64,000 nucleotides of DNA from Nitrobacter sp035546855 (GTDB lineage Bacteria; Pseudomonadota; Alphaproteobacteria; Rhizobiales; Xanthobacteraceae). Below the pieces are notes generated by a model that did no database searches, was not told the DNA's origin, and saw only the letters and a list, made by a program, of their open reading frames with translations. Position 1 is the first letter of the stretch, and each line of letters starts with the position of its first letter. The stretch spans positions 1 to 64,000 of the forward strand of contig DASZVY010000034.1 of NCBI GenBank assembly GCA_035546855.1, given 5' to 3'. A program made the translations under genes and the position numbers. Shown one piece after another: positions 43,495 to 52,834 of this stretch.

Positions 43495-44451
43495 CTATTT
43501 GACGCGAACAACGCGGAAGCCGATGTTGCTTGCTGAGCTGTTGGGTGTATTCGAACTGCGAGCCGCGACTCGATAGCGGTTGCAATAAGATTCGTGGCAG
43601 AGAAACGAGCCGCCGCGCAGAGATCTGTACGGAGTGAGATCGGCAAAAAGCGGGTCCGACGACGCCGTCGCCCTGTGATACTGCGGAGAAAAATGGTCCT
43701 CGCACCATTCCCAGACATTGCCCGCGACATTATGGAGGCCGTATCCGTTCGGCTCAAACGCGTGCACGGGCGCCGTGCCGAAGTAACCGTCGTCGATTGT
43801 GTTGTGATCGGGAAAGACGCCCTGCCAGATATTGCAACGATGGTGGCCTGCAGGTTGCAGTTCATTGCCCCAGGCATAAATCGCCTGATCTAATCCGCCG
43901 CGCGCGGCCATTTCCCATTCCGCTTCGGTCGGCAGACGCGTCCCCGACCATTTGCAATAGGCCTGGGCATCGTTCCAGGAGACGTGCACAACGGGATGAT
44001 CGAGCCGGTCGAGAACGGTGCTGGATGGTCCTTCGGGCTGCGCCCAGTAGGCATGCGGCACGGCCACCCACCACGGGGTTTCCCGCGCGCGGCCGGTGAG
44101 ATCAGCGCGACTGGCTTGTGATAGCAGCCCGTCGAACACAAAACTCCAGCCGTATCGTTCGGCGTCGGTCGTATATCCAGTTGCACGAACGAAGTCGCCG
44201 AACTGAAGGTTGCTCACGGCATAGCAGGCGATGGCGAATGTCGAGACCGTAACCGCACGGATCGGGCCTTCGCCGTCGTCTGGAAAGCGCGTGTCATCCG
44301 AGCCCATCCGGAATGTGCCGCCGATTGGAGCACTCCATTTCCGCGGGATCGGAACAGGATTTGGCGAGATGGCGCGCAACGCGTCGCCGCCCGGTGCCGA
44401 CGCCCTGCCGGCATGGCCTTGAGCGCAGCACTGAGGGCGGCCTTCAACCAT
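43495..44451 (-). CDS. Formylglycine-generating enzyme (sulfatase maturase)
   Basis: 318 residues of the FGE/SUMF1 family. It includes GGTFRMGSDD at the N-terminal side, RLPTEAEWEMAARGG, and the active-site region GGSFLCHESYC followed by NTPNSSASNIGFR. Both copper-binding catalytic Cys (285 and 290) are present, unlike in the many FGE-like proteins that lack them, so this is a true oxygen-dependent maturase that converts the sulfatase Cys to formylglycine. It has no signal peptide. It follows the sulfatase gene by 43 bp. The first ~38 residues are poorly conserved and the start is uncertain. Confidence 0.92.
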   Translation of the reverse strand: MVEGRPQCCAQGHAGRASAPGGDALRAISPNPVPIPRKWSAPIGGTFRMGSDDTRFPDDGEGPIRAVTVSTFAIACYAVSNLQFGDFVRATGYTTDAERYGWSFVFDGLLSQASRADLTGRARETPWWVAVPHAYWAQPEGPSSTVLDRLDHPVVHVSWNDAQAYCKWSGTRLPTEAEWEMAARGGLDQAIYAWGNELQPAGHHRCNIWQGVFPDHNTIDDGYFGTAPVHAFEPNGYGLHNVAGNVWEWCEDHFSPQYHRATASSDPLFADLTPYRSLRGGSFLCHESYCNRYRVAARSSNTPNSSASNIGFRVVRVK

Positions 44452-44494
44452 CTGAGTTGTCGTACCTTCTCGCCGAGAGCGCTGATGTTGCCGG

Positions 44495-46135
44495 CTATTT
44501 TTGCTTCTCTTCTTCCCAGAATGCCGTGCCGCCTTCGGCCTTCATCAATTCCAGAATCTTCTCGCGCGGAATCACCCCGCAACGATCGGCCCAGCGCCGA
44601 TAGTGCTCGGCCATGTCCCGAACGCGATCCGGATGCTGCGCGGCGAGATCGTGCATCTCGGTCCGGTCGGTTTCCATGTCGTAGAGCTCCCACGGACCGG
44701 GATACTTTCGCACCAGCTTCCATTTTCCGATCCGAACGGCGGCATTGCCTTCGTGCTCCCAAAACAGCGGCCCGCGTGCGCCGTAGGCTGACGCAAACGA
44801 CGGCACGAGGCTTTCGCCTTCGCATGGCAGGATCGGATGACCGTCATATTCCCTGGGGTAGGGCGCGCCGGTGACGTCGAGAATGGTCGCCATGACGTCC
44901 GGCAACTGGCTTGGATTGTGCCGCAGGCCGCCTCGCTCGGAGATGCCCGCCGGCCAATGCACGATGAACGGCGTGGCGATGCCGCCTTCATGGACCCAGT
45001 GCTTGTAGAGCCGGAACGGCGTGTTCGACAGGTTCGCCCATGCCGTGCCGTAGCTCTGATAGGTGTCCTCGCCGCCCGGCATCAGCGACGGATCGTTGCC
45101 GAAGCGAACAGGTTTGCCCGCGCGCGTCTTTGCCTTGGCGATCATGAGCTGATCGACCAGTTCCCGCGCGGTGACGCCTTCCGGGATGTCTTCGGCGCAG
45201 GCCCCGTTGTCCGACAGGAAGATGATCAACGTATTGTCCATCTGACCGGTTTCCTCAAGGCTCTTGAGGATGCGCCCGATGCCCTGATCCATGCGGTCGA
45301 TCTGCGCGGCATAGACTTCCATGCACCGCAGCGTCCATTCCCGGTGTTGCGCTTCGGTCCACGGCAGCTGGGTGGGATCGCGGTCGGTCAACTGCCAGTT
45401 GGGGTGGATGATCCCGTCGTCGACCAGCCGCTTGAGGCGCTGTTCGCGCAGGCGGTCCCAGCCGGCATCGAAGCGTCCCCGGTATTTTGCGATGTCCTCA
45501 TCATGGGCATGCAGCGGCCAATGCGGCGCCGTATAGGCGACGTACTGGAAGAAAGGTGCGCCGGGATGGTTCTTTCTGTGCTGGCGGATATAGGCCACGG
45601 CCTGATCGCTGATCGCATCGGTATAGAAGAACGACGGATCATTCTCGGCTTCATGCTCGATGTTGTCGTTGCCGCGCGTCAGCGTATTCGGGTTGTAGAA
45701 GCTGCCCGCGCCGATGATGGTGCCGTAAAAATGATCGAACCCGCGCTGCAGCGGCCACGCGTCGGTGGGTTCGGTCAGGTTGCTCGCGATATGCCACTTG
45801 CCGCTCAGATATGTCGTGTAGTTCTTTTGCTTGAGGACCTCGGCGATCGTCACGCAGCTCTTGTTCAGATTGCCGGCGTAGCCTTCCGGGCCATTGCTGT
45901 AGGTCAGGATGCCGATGCCGGTCTGGTGCGGGTGCAGGCCGGTCAGCAGCGAGGCGCGCGACGGGCTGCAGCGCGCGGTGTTGTAGAACTGCGAGTAGCG
46001 CAGGCCGTTGGCCGCGAGCCGATCCAGATTCGGCGTTTCGATCTCGCCGCCGTAGCAGCCGATGTCCGAAAACCCCATGTCGTCGTTCAGGATCAGCAGG
46101 ATGTTCGGACTGCTGGCTTTTGCACCGTTAGGCAT
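44495..46135 (-). CDS. Type I sulfatase (arylsulfatase family), cytoplasmic
   Basis: 546 residues. The metal-binding N-terminus is NILLILNDDMGFSDIGCYGGE. The sulfatase signature C-S-P-S-R has Cys56 as the residue converted to formylglycine. SGKWH and the C-terminal GKWKLV segment are typical of the family. There is no signal peptide, so substrate must be imported before hydrolysis. It lies between the GntR regulator and the maturase gene in an operon with a CUT1-type importer, pointing to a sulfated sugar or other small sulfate ester. Confidence 0.92.
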   Translation of the reverse strand: MPNGAKASSPNILLILNDDMGFSDIGCYGGEIETPNLDRLAANGLRYSQFYNTARCSPSRASLLTGLHPHQTGIGILTYSNGPEGYAGNLNKSCVTIAEVLKQKNYTTYLSGKWHIASNLTEPTDAWPLQRGFDHFYGTIIGAGSFYNPNTLTRGNDNIEHEAENDPSFFYTDAISDQAVAYIRQHRKNHPGAPFFQYVAYTAPHWPLHAHDEDIAKYRGRFDAGWDRLREQRLKRLVDDGIIHPNWQLTDRDPTQLPWTEAQHREWTLRCMEVYAAQIDRMDQGIGRILKSLEETGQMDNTLIIFLSDNGACAEDIPEGVTARELVDQLMIAKAKTRAGKPVRFGNDPSLMPGGEDTYQSYGTAWANLSNTPFRLYKHWVHEGGIATPFIVHWPAGISERGGLRHNPSQLPDVMATILDVTGAPYPREYDGHPILPCEGESLVPSFASAYGARGPLFWEHEGNAAVRIGKWKLVRKYPGPWELYDMETDRTEMHDLAAQHPDRVRDMAEHYRRWADRCGVIPREKILELMKAEGGTAFWEEEKQK

Positions 46136-46166
46136 GTTTCTGTCCTTGTTTATAACGTGCGTGGTG

Positions 46167-46940
46167 TCATGAGTGACGCGTCAGGCTGATGCTGAGGCGG
46201 AAATAGTTCGGCAGGTAGACCGCGCGCAAAAGCTCCAGCGCGCGCCCGTCTTCGCCAAAGGTGACGCGCTCGATGGAGAGCAGCGGCGCGCCGACCTTGA
46301 CGCCGAGCAGCTTTGCGCTGTCCGCATCGGCGAGCTCCGCGCCGATGGTCTGCTTCGCATCCTTGATGCTGAAGCCGAACTCGTCCTCGAAGACGCGATA
46401 CATGATGATCGAAATGAGGTCGCGCTTCTCCAGTTCGAGCCCGATGTCCGGCGGATAGAAAGCGTGCTCGATGGCGATCGGCGTTTCGTCCGCGAGGCGA
46501 ACGCGCTTGAGCTGCCACACCGCTCGCTCCTGCAACTGGGCGCGAACTTGGGGGTCGTGCCGATTGGTCATTCCCCGCTGCAGGATTTTCGCGCCGGCCT
46601 TGTATCCGGCATCGCGAATGGTTTCGGAAAAGCCCATCAGGCGTCCGACCCAGTTTTCCGGCTGGTTCGACCGCAGGAAGGTGCCGCGCCCGCGGGAGCG
46701 GGCGAATATCCCTTCGTTGACGAGTGGCGCGATCGCATTGCGGATCGTGATGCGGCTGACGCCGAAGTGACGGCCGAGCTCGGCTTCCGTCATCAATCGT
46801 CCCGTCTCGTCGATGAGTTCGCCTTCGCGGACTTGCCGGCGGATCGCCTCGCGAATCTGGATATGCAGGGGCGATGATGTTTCCGTACCCGCATTGCCGT
46901 TGGCGAGCGCCGGTCTTTTTTTGCGCGCATTCACGGGCAT
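46167..46940 (-). CDS. GntR-family regulator, HutC/UTRA type
   Basis: 257 residues. A winged-helix domain lies near residues 25-90 (MTEAELGRHFGVSRITIRNAIAPLVNEG, GRGTFL), followed by a UTRA ligand-binding domain (SIERVTFGEDGRALELLRAVY). Such regulators usually sense the imported substrate or its product. It lies 4 bp after the ATPase gene inside the sulfate-ester operon. Palindromes at 51205-51227 in front of the first gene are plausible binding sites. Confidence 0.9.
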   Translation of the reverse strand: MPVNARKKRPALANGNAGTETSSPLHIQIREAIRRQVREGELIDETGRLMTEAELGRHFGVSRITIRNAIAPLVNEGIFARSRGRGTFLRSNQPENWVGRLMGFSETIRDAGYKAGAKILQRGMTNRHDPQVRAQLQERAVWQLKRVRLADETPIAIEHAFYPPDIGLELEKRDLISIIMYRVFEDEFGFSIKDAKQTIGAELADADSAKLLGVKVGAPLLSIERVTFGEDGRALELLRAVYLPNYFRLSISLTRHS

Positions 46941-46944
46941 GACG

Positions 46945-47997
46945 TCAGAGGCGCTTTCTTGTTGTCGGGTCGAACAGGTGAATATCTTGTGGGCGAGCCG
47001 TGACGCAGATCGTGTCGCCTTCGCGCGGCACGTCGTTATCGCCGACGCGCATCCGCATGGTGGTTCCGCCGCAGTTGAGATCGAGCACGGCCATATCCCC
47101 GAGGTCTTCGACCAGATCGACCCGCGCCTTCAGCCCATCGGGCGCCATCCGCAGTGCGCCAGGTCGTATGCCCGCGATCACTTCGCGTCCGTCGGGAAAT
47201 TGGGTTGCCGTCTTGAGACGATGGCCGGCGACAAGGATGTCGCCGTTCGTGTAGTGGGCCGGAACGAGATTCATCGGCGGATTGCCGATGAATCCCGCAA
47301 TATCGATGGAATTCGGCTGGGCAAAGACTTCCGCGGGTGTGCCGACCTGCTGGATTTCGCCGGCCATGAAGACGGCCATGCGATCGGCAAGCGTCATCGC
47401 TTCCTCCTGGTCGTGCGTGACGTAGACCGCCGTCACGCCCAGCGATCGTTGCAGCTTTTTCAGTTCGGCCCGGGTTTCGAGCCGGAGCTTGGCGTCGAGA
47501 TTGGAGAGCGGCTCGTCGAGCAGAAACAGGCGCGCCCTGCGGACGATCGCGCGCGCAAGCGCGCAGCGCTGCTGCTGGCCTCCCGAAAGCTGGCCGGGCT
47601 TGCGGTTGAGCAGATGCTCGATTTTCACTTTTCGCGCGGCGTCCTGGACGGCCGGACCGATCGACGTCTTGGGCAGCCGGGCCATCTCGAGCGGAAACGC
47701 GATGTTCTCGGCAACGGTCATATGCGGATAGAGCGCGTAGCTCTGAAACACCATGGCAATGTCGCGATCACGGGCGTCTGTGGACGTCACGTCCTTATCG
47801 TCGATGAACACATGGCCCGCGGTCGGCGCATCGAGACCGGCAAGGATTCGCAGCGTCGTGCTCTTGCCGGAACCCGAGGGGCCGAGCAGCGCGAAGAATT
47901 CGCCGGGCTCGATATCGAAATTCACGCCCTTCAGCGCCGCGAATTCGCCGTGCATCTTGACGATATCGCGGAATTTGACCTGGCCACGGCCGATCAT
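46945..47997 (-). CDS. CUT1 ABC transporter ATP-binding protein (UgpC/MalK-like)
   Basis: 350 residues. Walker A is GPSGSGKST, the signature is LSGGQQQRCALARA and Walker B is LFLLDEPLSNLDAKLR. A C-terminal MalK-type OB/TOBE domain includes GIRPGALRM. ATG 47997 with GGAGGACGCCG upstream overlaps the previous permease stop (ATGA). An open frame to 48216 is not used. Confidence 0.92.
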   Translation of the reverse strand: MIGRGQVKFRDIVKMHGEFAALKGVNFDIEPGEFFALLGPSGSGKSTTLRILAGLDAPTAGHVFIDDKDVTSTDARDRDIAMVFQSYALYPHMTVAENIAFPLEMARLPKTSIGPAVQDAARKVKIEHLLNRKPGQLSGGQQQRCALARAIVRRARLFLLDEPLSNLDAKLRLETRAELKKLQRSLGVTAVYVTHDQEEAMTLADRMAVFMAGEIQQVGTPAEVFAQPNSIDIAGFIGNPPMNLVPAHYTNGDILVAGHRLKTATQFPDGREVIAGIRPGALRMAPDGLKARVDLVEDLGDMAVLDLNCGGTTMRMRVGDNDVPREGDTICVTARPQDIHLFDPTTRKRL

Positions 47998-48833
47998 CGG
48001 CGTCCTCCACCCTTGACGGCACCGACCGTCAGTCCTTTGACGATTTGTTTTTGAGCCACAACGCCGAGCACGACCACTGGCAACATGGCAAGGACCGATA
48101 CGGCCGCGAGCTTCGCCCACAGGGTTTGCTCGACGGACACGAAGTTGAACATCGCAACCGTCACCGGGCGCACCGTATTGCCGCTGAGCACGACGGCGAA
48201 CAGAAATTCGTTCCACGCATTAAGAAACACGAACACGATAGTGACGGCAATGCCGCCGCGCACCTGCGGAATGATGATCCGCCACAGCGTGCGCAGCCGG
48301 CTTGCGCCGTCGAGATATGCGGCTTCCTCCATTTCGAACGGAACGTCTTCGAAATAGGACACCAGCAGCCAAATCGCGAAGGGCAGGGAGAATGACAGAT
48401 AGATCAAGATAATGCCCTGATAGGTGTCGATCCAGCCGATGTTTCGCAGCACGAGAAAATAGGGAATGATGATGCCGACAGGCGGAAGCATCTGCGTCGT
48501 CAGCACGTAGAAGCCCGCAAATTTTTTGCCGTGGAAGCGCAGCCGCGCCAGTGCATATGCGGCCGGAATCGCCATCAGCATGGTCACGATGGTCGTGCCC
48601 ACCGATATGATCATGCTCGAAACAAGGTTCGGAAGAATCGATCCGGAGCCGAACAGCACGTCCCGATAGGCGCCGAGCGTAGGCGAAAAGATGAGCTTCG
48701 GCGGATAGGCCAGCACATCGGAATCGGTCTTGAACGAGTTCAGGACGCTCCAGATAATCGGAAAGGCCCACGCCAGCAGAAGCACAGATGAAATGGCGAG
48801 CACGACGGCGGTATGGAGGCGTCTCCCGGTCAT
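47994..48833 (-). CDS. CUT1 ABC transporter permease (MalG-like)
   Basis: 279 residues, six predicted helices. The EAA loop is EEAAYLDGASRLRTLWRIIIPQ. It is the inner-membrane partner of the MalF-like permease, with 4-bp overlaps at both ends of the gene. Confidence 0.91.
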   Translation of the reverse strand: MTGRRLHTAVVLAISSVLLLAWAFPIIWSVLNSFKTDSDVLAYPPKLIFSPTLGAYRDVLFGSGSILPNLVSSMIISVGTTIVTMLMAIPAAYALARLRFHGKKFAGFYVLTTQMLPPVGIIIPYFLVLRNIGWIDTYQGIILIYLSFSLPFAIWLLVSYFEDVPFEMEEAAYLDGASRLRTLWRIIIPQVRGGIAVTIVFVFLNAWNEFLFAVVLSGNTVRPVTVAMFNFVSVEQTLWAKLAAVSVLAMLPVVVLGVVAQKQIVKGLTVGAVKGGGRR

Positions 48834-49765
48834 TTCGCCCTCCGCAGCGCAAACAGCACGCCCGAAATGATGATCGTGACGATGAGGAGGGCAACGGCGA
48901 GAGCGGCGCCGTAGCCGATGGAGAGCTCGGTAAAGGATTTTCGGTAGGCATAGAGATTGAGAATTTCAGTCGCGGTACCCGGACCACCCGCTGTGACGGT
49001 GAAGATCGCGGCGAATGCCGTGAGAGCCACCATCGTTCGCATGATCACGACCATGACGATGGCCGGGCGAAGCAGCGGCAGAGTGATGCGCCGGAAGCGC
49101 TGCCATGCGGTTGCGCGGTCGAGGCGGGCCGCCTCATAGATGTCCTCGGGCAGCGAGGCCAGTGAAGCAAGCAGCACCATGAAGGCGAAGGGCGTCCACT
49201 GCCAGGTGTGGATAGCGATTACCGAGACCATCGCGAGCGTGGGATCGCCGAGCCAGTTCTGGCTGCCGAGGCCGGCGTTGACGGCAAGGAAGTCGACGAT
49301 GCCGAAATCGGGAGCGAGCATGAATGTCCGCCAGATCATGCCGACGACGGCCGGCGAAAGCACCACCGGTAGGATCGCGATCAGCCTGAACCAGCCCTGG
49401 CCGCGTTTCATGTCCATGACCAGAAGAGCCAGCGCCAATCCGATCGCGACCTGGAGCGCAACAGTCGCGCCGGTATAGACCAGACTGATCAGAAGCGACG
49501 ACCAGAACCGTTCGTCGGTCAGCAGCACACGATAATTCTCGAATCCGACGAAGCCGTTCATGAACGGCATCGCGAGATTCATCCGGTACGTGCTGGTCCA
49601 GACCAGGAAGATCAACGGAAACGTCGTCGTGGCGAGCAGCGCGAGAAACGCCGGCGCAAGCAGGGCTGCCGCAAACCGGCGTTCACGTTGTGCCAGCGCG
49701 TGGCCGAAATCGGCGAAACCACCATGGCTTCCCGTTTCGGCCGGCGCGATTGCTGACGCAGCCAT
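48830..49765 (-). CDS. CUT1 ABC transporter permease (MalF-like)
   Basis: 311 residues. There is an N-terminal cytoplasmic stretch, then about six helices, with EAA loop YEAARLDRATAWQRFRRITLPLL. It starts 3 bp after the binding-protein gene stop. Confidence 0.91.
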   Translation of the reverse strand: MAASAIAPAETGSHGGFADFGHALAQRERRFAAALLAPAFLALLATTTFPLIFLVWTSTYRMNLAMPFMNGFVGFENYRVLLTDERFWSSLLISLVYTGATVALQVAIGLALALLVMDMKRGQGWFRLIAILPVVLSPAVVGMIWRTFMLAPDFGIVDFLAVNAGLGSQNWLGDPTLAMVSVIAIHTWQWTPFAFMVLLASLASLPEDIYEAARLDRATAWQRFRRITLPLLRPAIVMVVIMRTMVALTAFAAIFTVTAGGPGTATEILNLYAYRKSFTELSIGYGAALAVALLIVTIIISGVLFALRRAK

Positions 49766-49768
49766 CGA

Positions 49769-51163
49769 TCAGCCGCGCATCATCGGTTCGATGCGGCGCT
49801 GCGCTTCATCGAGGGCGGCCTTGACGGTCGCCTGACCTGATAGTGCGGACTGGATGGCGGTCGCCATGGTGTCGCCGATTGCCGGCCACTGCGGCACGCG
49901 CGGACGCCAATCGACGTCGGTGTCGTGTTGCAGCGCGTCCATGGTGGCTTCGACGAAATTGGGACCGAAGCCGTTCATCAGCTTGATGTAGTCGGGATCC
50001 TTCCAGATCGACGTGCGGTTGACGCCGGAGCGCTTGGTGGGGCCGGCGAAACGATGGGCTGTGCGGGCCTGGGTTTCAGCGCTCGCAGCCCACTGGATGA
50101 ACAGCCAGGTCGCCTTCTTCTTCTTTTCGCTCAATGCCGCGTTGATCGGGAAGCCCCAGTTCCAGATCGAGGTGGTGCGTTTGCCGGACGGTCCCTTCGG
50201 CCAGCGGGCATAGGCTACCTTGCCGATGACTTTCGATTTTTGCGGATTGTTGATCACCGACGCCGACGAATGCGCGTCGATGTAGCTCGCGACCGTGCCC
50301 TGCGAGAATGCATCGGCGATGTCGGGCCAGTTCCAGTTTGCAGCGGCAGTCGGCGCGTACTTTTTCATGAGGTCGACATACCAGGCGAGTGCAGCTTCGG
50401 CTTCCGGACCATTGACCGTCAGCTTGCCGCCCTTCATCCAGTCGCCACCGAATTCGCGGAAGATCGACGGATAGATGTACATGTTCTGGCCGGCGCCGGC
50501 GAGGCCGCGCAGCGCCGCGCCCCAGATACGGTCGTTCGGCGCGTTCAGGGCCGCCGCGTTTGAAACGTACGCTTCGAGCGTGTCCGCAGGCTTCAGGCCT
50601 TTGGCGTCGTAGAGATCCTTGCGATAGACCTGAATGGTGACCTCGCCATCATAGGGCATGCCATAAAGCTTGCCGTTGATGCCGTTGGCGCTCCGCCACG
50701 CCGGAATGATGTCATCGAAATTGAACCACGCGGTATCCGTCAACGATTTGTCGTTCAGATACGCGTCGAGAGGTTCAACCCATTTGTTGGCGGCATAGAG
50801 CGCGTAATACATCGGATCGGCCGCATGGGTCGCGTAGGTGCCGGTCTTCGAGGTCAGATCGATGACGCTCTTCTGCCGAATCTGGGCGGGCGGAATTTTT
50901 TCAAACCGGACGTCGATTCCAGTCAGTTCCTTGAACTGGGGCGCCAGCGAAATAAGGTTCTCGAAATAGCTGGCCGGAATGACTGCGACCGTGATGGTCT
51001 CGCCTTTTGTCTGCTGCCAGTCGACCTTCGCGGACTTGTATGGCGTGAGATCGGCGTCATCGGCCCGGGCTCGGCGAAGAACCGCCGGGGCAAACGTTGC
51101 CAGGGCGGCTGCTGCCGTTCCTGTCTTGAGAAGCGTTCGTCGTGTCGGCGCAAATGACGTCAT
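49769..51163 (-). CDS. CUT1 ABC transporter substrate-binding protein (family 1), Tat signal
   Basis: 464 residues. The N-terminus TRRTLLKTGTAAAALATFAPAVLRRARA carries a twin-arginine-like signal, so the protein is probably exported folded. The rest has the family 1 sugar-type solute-binding fold (IYPSIFREFGGDWMKGGK, WAASAETQARTA). ATG 51163 with GGGAGGACAGAGC is preferred to 51178. First gene of the seven-gene sulfate-ester operon. The ligand is unknown, and the downstream sulfatase suggests a sulfated solute. Confidence 0.9.
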   Translation of the reverse strand: MTSFAPTRRTLLKTGTAAAALATFAPAVLRRARADDADLTPYKSAKVDWQQTKGETITVAVIPASYFENLISLAPQFKELTGIDVRFEKIPPAQIRQKSVIDLTSKTGTYATHAADPMYYALYAANKWVEPLDAYLNDKSLTDTAWFNFDDIIPAWRSANGINGKLYGMPYDGEVTIQVYRKDLYDAKGLKPADTLEAYVSNAAALNAPNDRIWGAALRGLAGAGQNMYIYPSIFREFGGDWMKGGKLTVNGPEAEAALAWYVDLMKKYAPTAAANWNWPDIADAFSQGTVASYIDAHSSASVINNPQKSKVIGKVAYARWPKGPSGKRTTSIWNWGFPINAALSEKKKKATWLFIQWAASAETQARTAHRFAGPTKRSGVNRTSIWKDPDYIKLMNGFGPNFVEATMDALQHDTDVDWRPRVPQWPAIGDTMATAIQSALSGQATVKAALDEAQRRIEPMMRG

Positions 51164-51204
51164 GCTCTGTCCTCCCAAATCCGGCTTGCTGCCGATTAGT
51201 TAGG

Positions 51205-51233
51205 ACATTTACGCAAATGTTATAACAAGTCAA
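51205..51233 (-). promoter_or_regulatory. Promoter and candidate GntR operator of the sulfate-ester operon
   Basis: On the minus strand TTGACT (51233-51228) is a good -35. A 17-bp spacer leads to AAATGT (51210-51205) as a weak -10. Two palindromes overlay it: TGTTATAACA (51218-51227) directly after the -35, and ACATTT-ACGC-AAATGT (51205-51220) across the -10. Repressor binding here would block transcription. The HutC-type GntR protein encoded in the operon is the likely ligand. Confidence 0.55.
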
Positions 51234-51454
51234 TCTTGGACCGGGAATTCGAGCCGGCCGGGCGCAGGTGCGGTTCACCCGGCCGCTCTCGTCCAGGTGG
51301 GCGGCCCGTCGTCGTTTCGTTTTTCCTATCGGCGGCTTCGATCAATCGGAGTTAGCGGCTTTTTCCCGCTTCAACTAACGTTTGAGTGCCGCGGCTCGAT
51401 CGGCAGTCACCTTTCTGATCGCGGCCGTGGATCGGCCTGCTTGTTACCAAAGAG

Positions 51455-52813
51455 ATGACAATGACTGACAAAGTCTTCCAAGGAACGGTTGTTCTGCCCG
51501 ATCGTATCCTCGAAAACGGTTATGTTCTGGTGGGTGACGGAATGGTGCAATCGGTCGGGTCGGGAGGGGGGCCCGCCGGCGAAAAGCACGGCGGCCCGGG
51601 ATTTTTCGTGTTTCCCGGCGCGATCGACGCACAAACTCATAGCCGCAGCCAGCTTGGACAAGAGGATTTCATCTGGTCGACGCGCAGCGCCGCAGCGGGT
51701 GGTGTCACGACGATAGTGGACATGCCCTATGACGACAACTGCCTGATTGCGACGGCTGAGCGATTTCGCACCAAGGCGAAGGAAGCGGGGGCGCAGGCGC
51801 GCGTTGACTTCGCCCTTTATGCGACGATTGATCCTGAAGAGGGTGCGGCGCGGATCGATGAACTGGTCGATGCGGGCGCGGCGGCCTTCAAGTTCTCGAC
51901 CTTCGGCACGCACCCGAAACGCTTTCCGCGGATTTCGCCGCACATGCTGTATGAAAGCTTCCGCGCCGTCGGAAGGCGTGGGCTGATCGCCGGTATTCAC
52001 AACGAAAATGACGAGATGGTCCGCGCCTTTATGGCGGATGTCGAAGCCAAGGGCATCACCGATTACACGGCGCATGGACTTTCGCGGCCGCCGATTTCCG
52101 AGGCGCTGGCGACGGCCGAGGTGTACGAACTCGGTGCTGGCGCAGGTTGCCCAGTGCATATCGTTCACAGCTCGATCGGGCGCGGCTACGAACTCGCCGC
52201 GGCCTATCGCGCGCAGGGACATGGCGCGACGATCGAAGCCTGCGTTCATTATCTCACGCTCGATGAGGAAAACGACGTCCGCCGTCTTGGCGGCAAGGCC
52301 AAGATCAATCCGCCCCTGCGGTCGCGCCGCGAGGTTGAAGCGCTGTGGCATCATCTGGCCGCCGGCAATGTCACGATCGTCTCGACCGATCATGTGAGCT
52401 GGTCGGAAGACCGCAAGACTGACCCCAACATGCTGAAGAATTCGTCGGGCATTCCGGGCCTCGAAGCGTTGTATGCGCTGCTTGTGAAGGGACTGGACGA
52501 GCGCAAGCTGTCCCTCAGTCATGCCGCGCGCCTGCTTGCCCACAATCCCGCTGCACTGTTCCGGATCACACACGCCAAAGGCGCGCTGGAAGTTGGGCGC
52601 GATGCTGATATGGTGCTCATGCGGCGGGATCCCTATCGCTACAAGGCGGCGGCCAGCGGCAACAATTTCGTATCCTGGAGTCCGTATGACGGAATCGAAC
52701 TGCCGTTCCGCGTCGTCGAAACCTATCTGCGCGGCGAATGCGTCGCAGCCGACGGGCGCGTGCTCGGCGAACCCGGGCAGGGCCGGTTTGTCAGCCCGCG
52801 CCGTGTTCAGTAG
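51455..52813 (+). CDS. Cyclic amidohydrolase (hydantoinase/allantoinase-like) with altered metal motif
   Basis: 452 residues of the dihydroorotase/hydantoinase family. The first motif reads DAQTH (Gln60, His62) where most members have HxH, so one metal ligand is replaced. The remaining ligands are present: Lys146 (FKFSTFG) for carbamylation, His182 (GIHNEND), His238 (VHIVHSS) and Asp312 (STDHVSW). It would open a cyclic amide such as a hydantoin or allantoin. ATG 51455 and ATG 51461 are both possible. It is followed 21 bp later by an M20 hydrolase, which would act on the ring-opened product. Confidence 0.85.
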   Translation: MTMTDKVFQGTVVLPDRILENGYVLVGDGMVQSVGSGGGPAGEKHGGPGFFVFPGAIDAQTHSRSQLGQEDFIWSTRSAAAGGVTTIVDMPYDDNCLIATAERFRTKAKEAGAQARVDFALYATIDPEEGAARIDELVDAGAAAFKFSTFGTHPKRFPRISPHMLYESFRAVGRRGLIAGIHNENDEMVRAFMADVEAKGITDYTAHGLSRPPISEALATAEVYELGAGAGCPVHIVHSSIGRGYELAAAYRAQGHGATIEACVHYLTLDEENDVRRLGGKAKINPPLRSRREVEALWHHLAAGNVTIVSTDHVSWSEDRKTDPNMLKNSSGIPGLEALYALLVKGLDERKLSLSHAARLLAHNPAALFRITHAKGALEVGRDADMVLMRRDPYRYKAAASGNNFVSWSPYDGIELPFRVVETYLRGECVAADGRVLGEPGQGRFVSPRRVQ

Positions 52814-52834
52814 TCGCGCTTGGCGATCCGGCCG

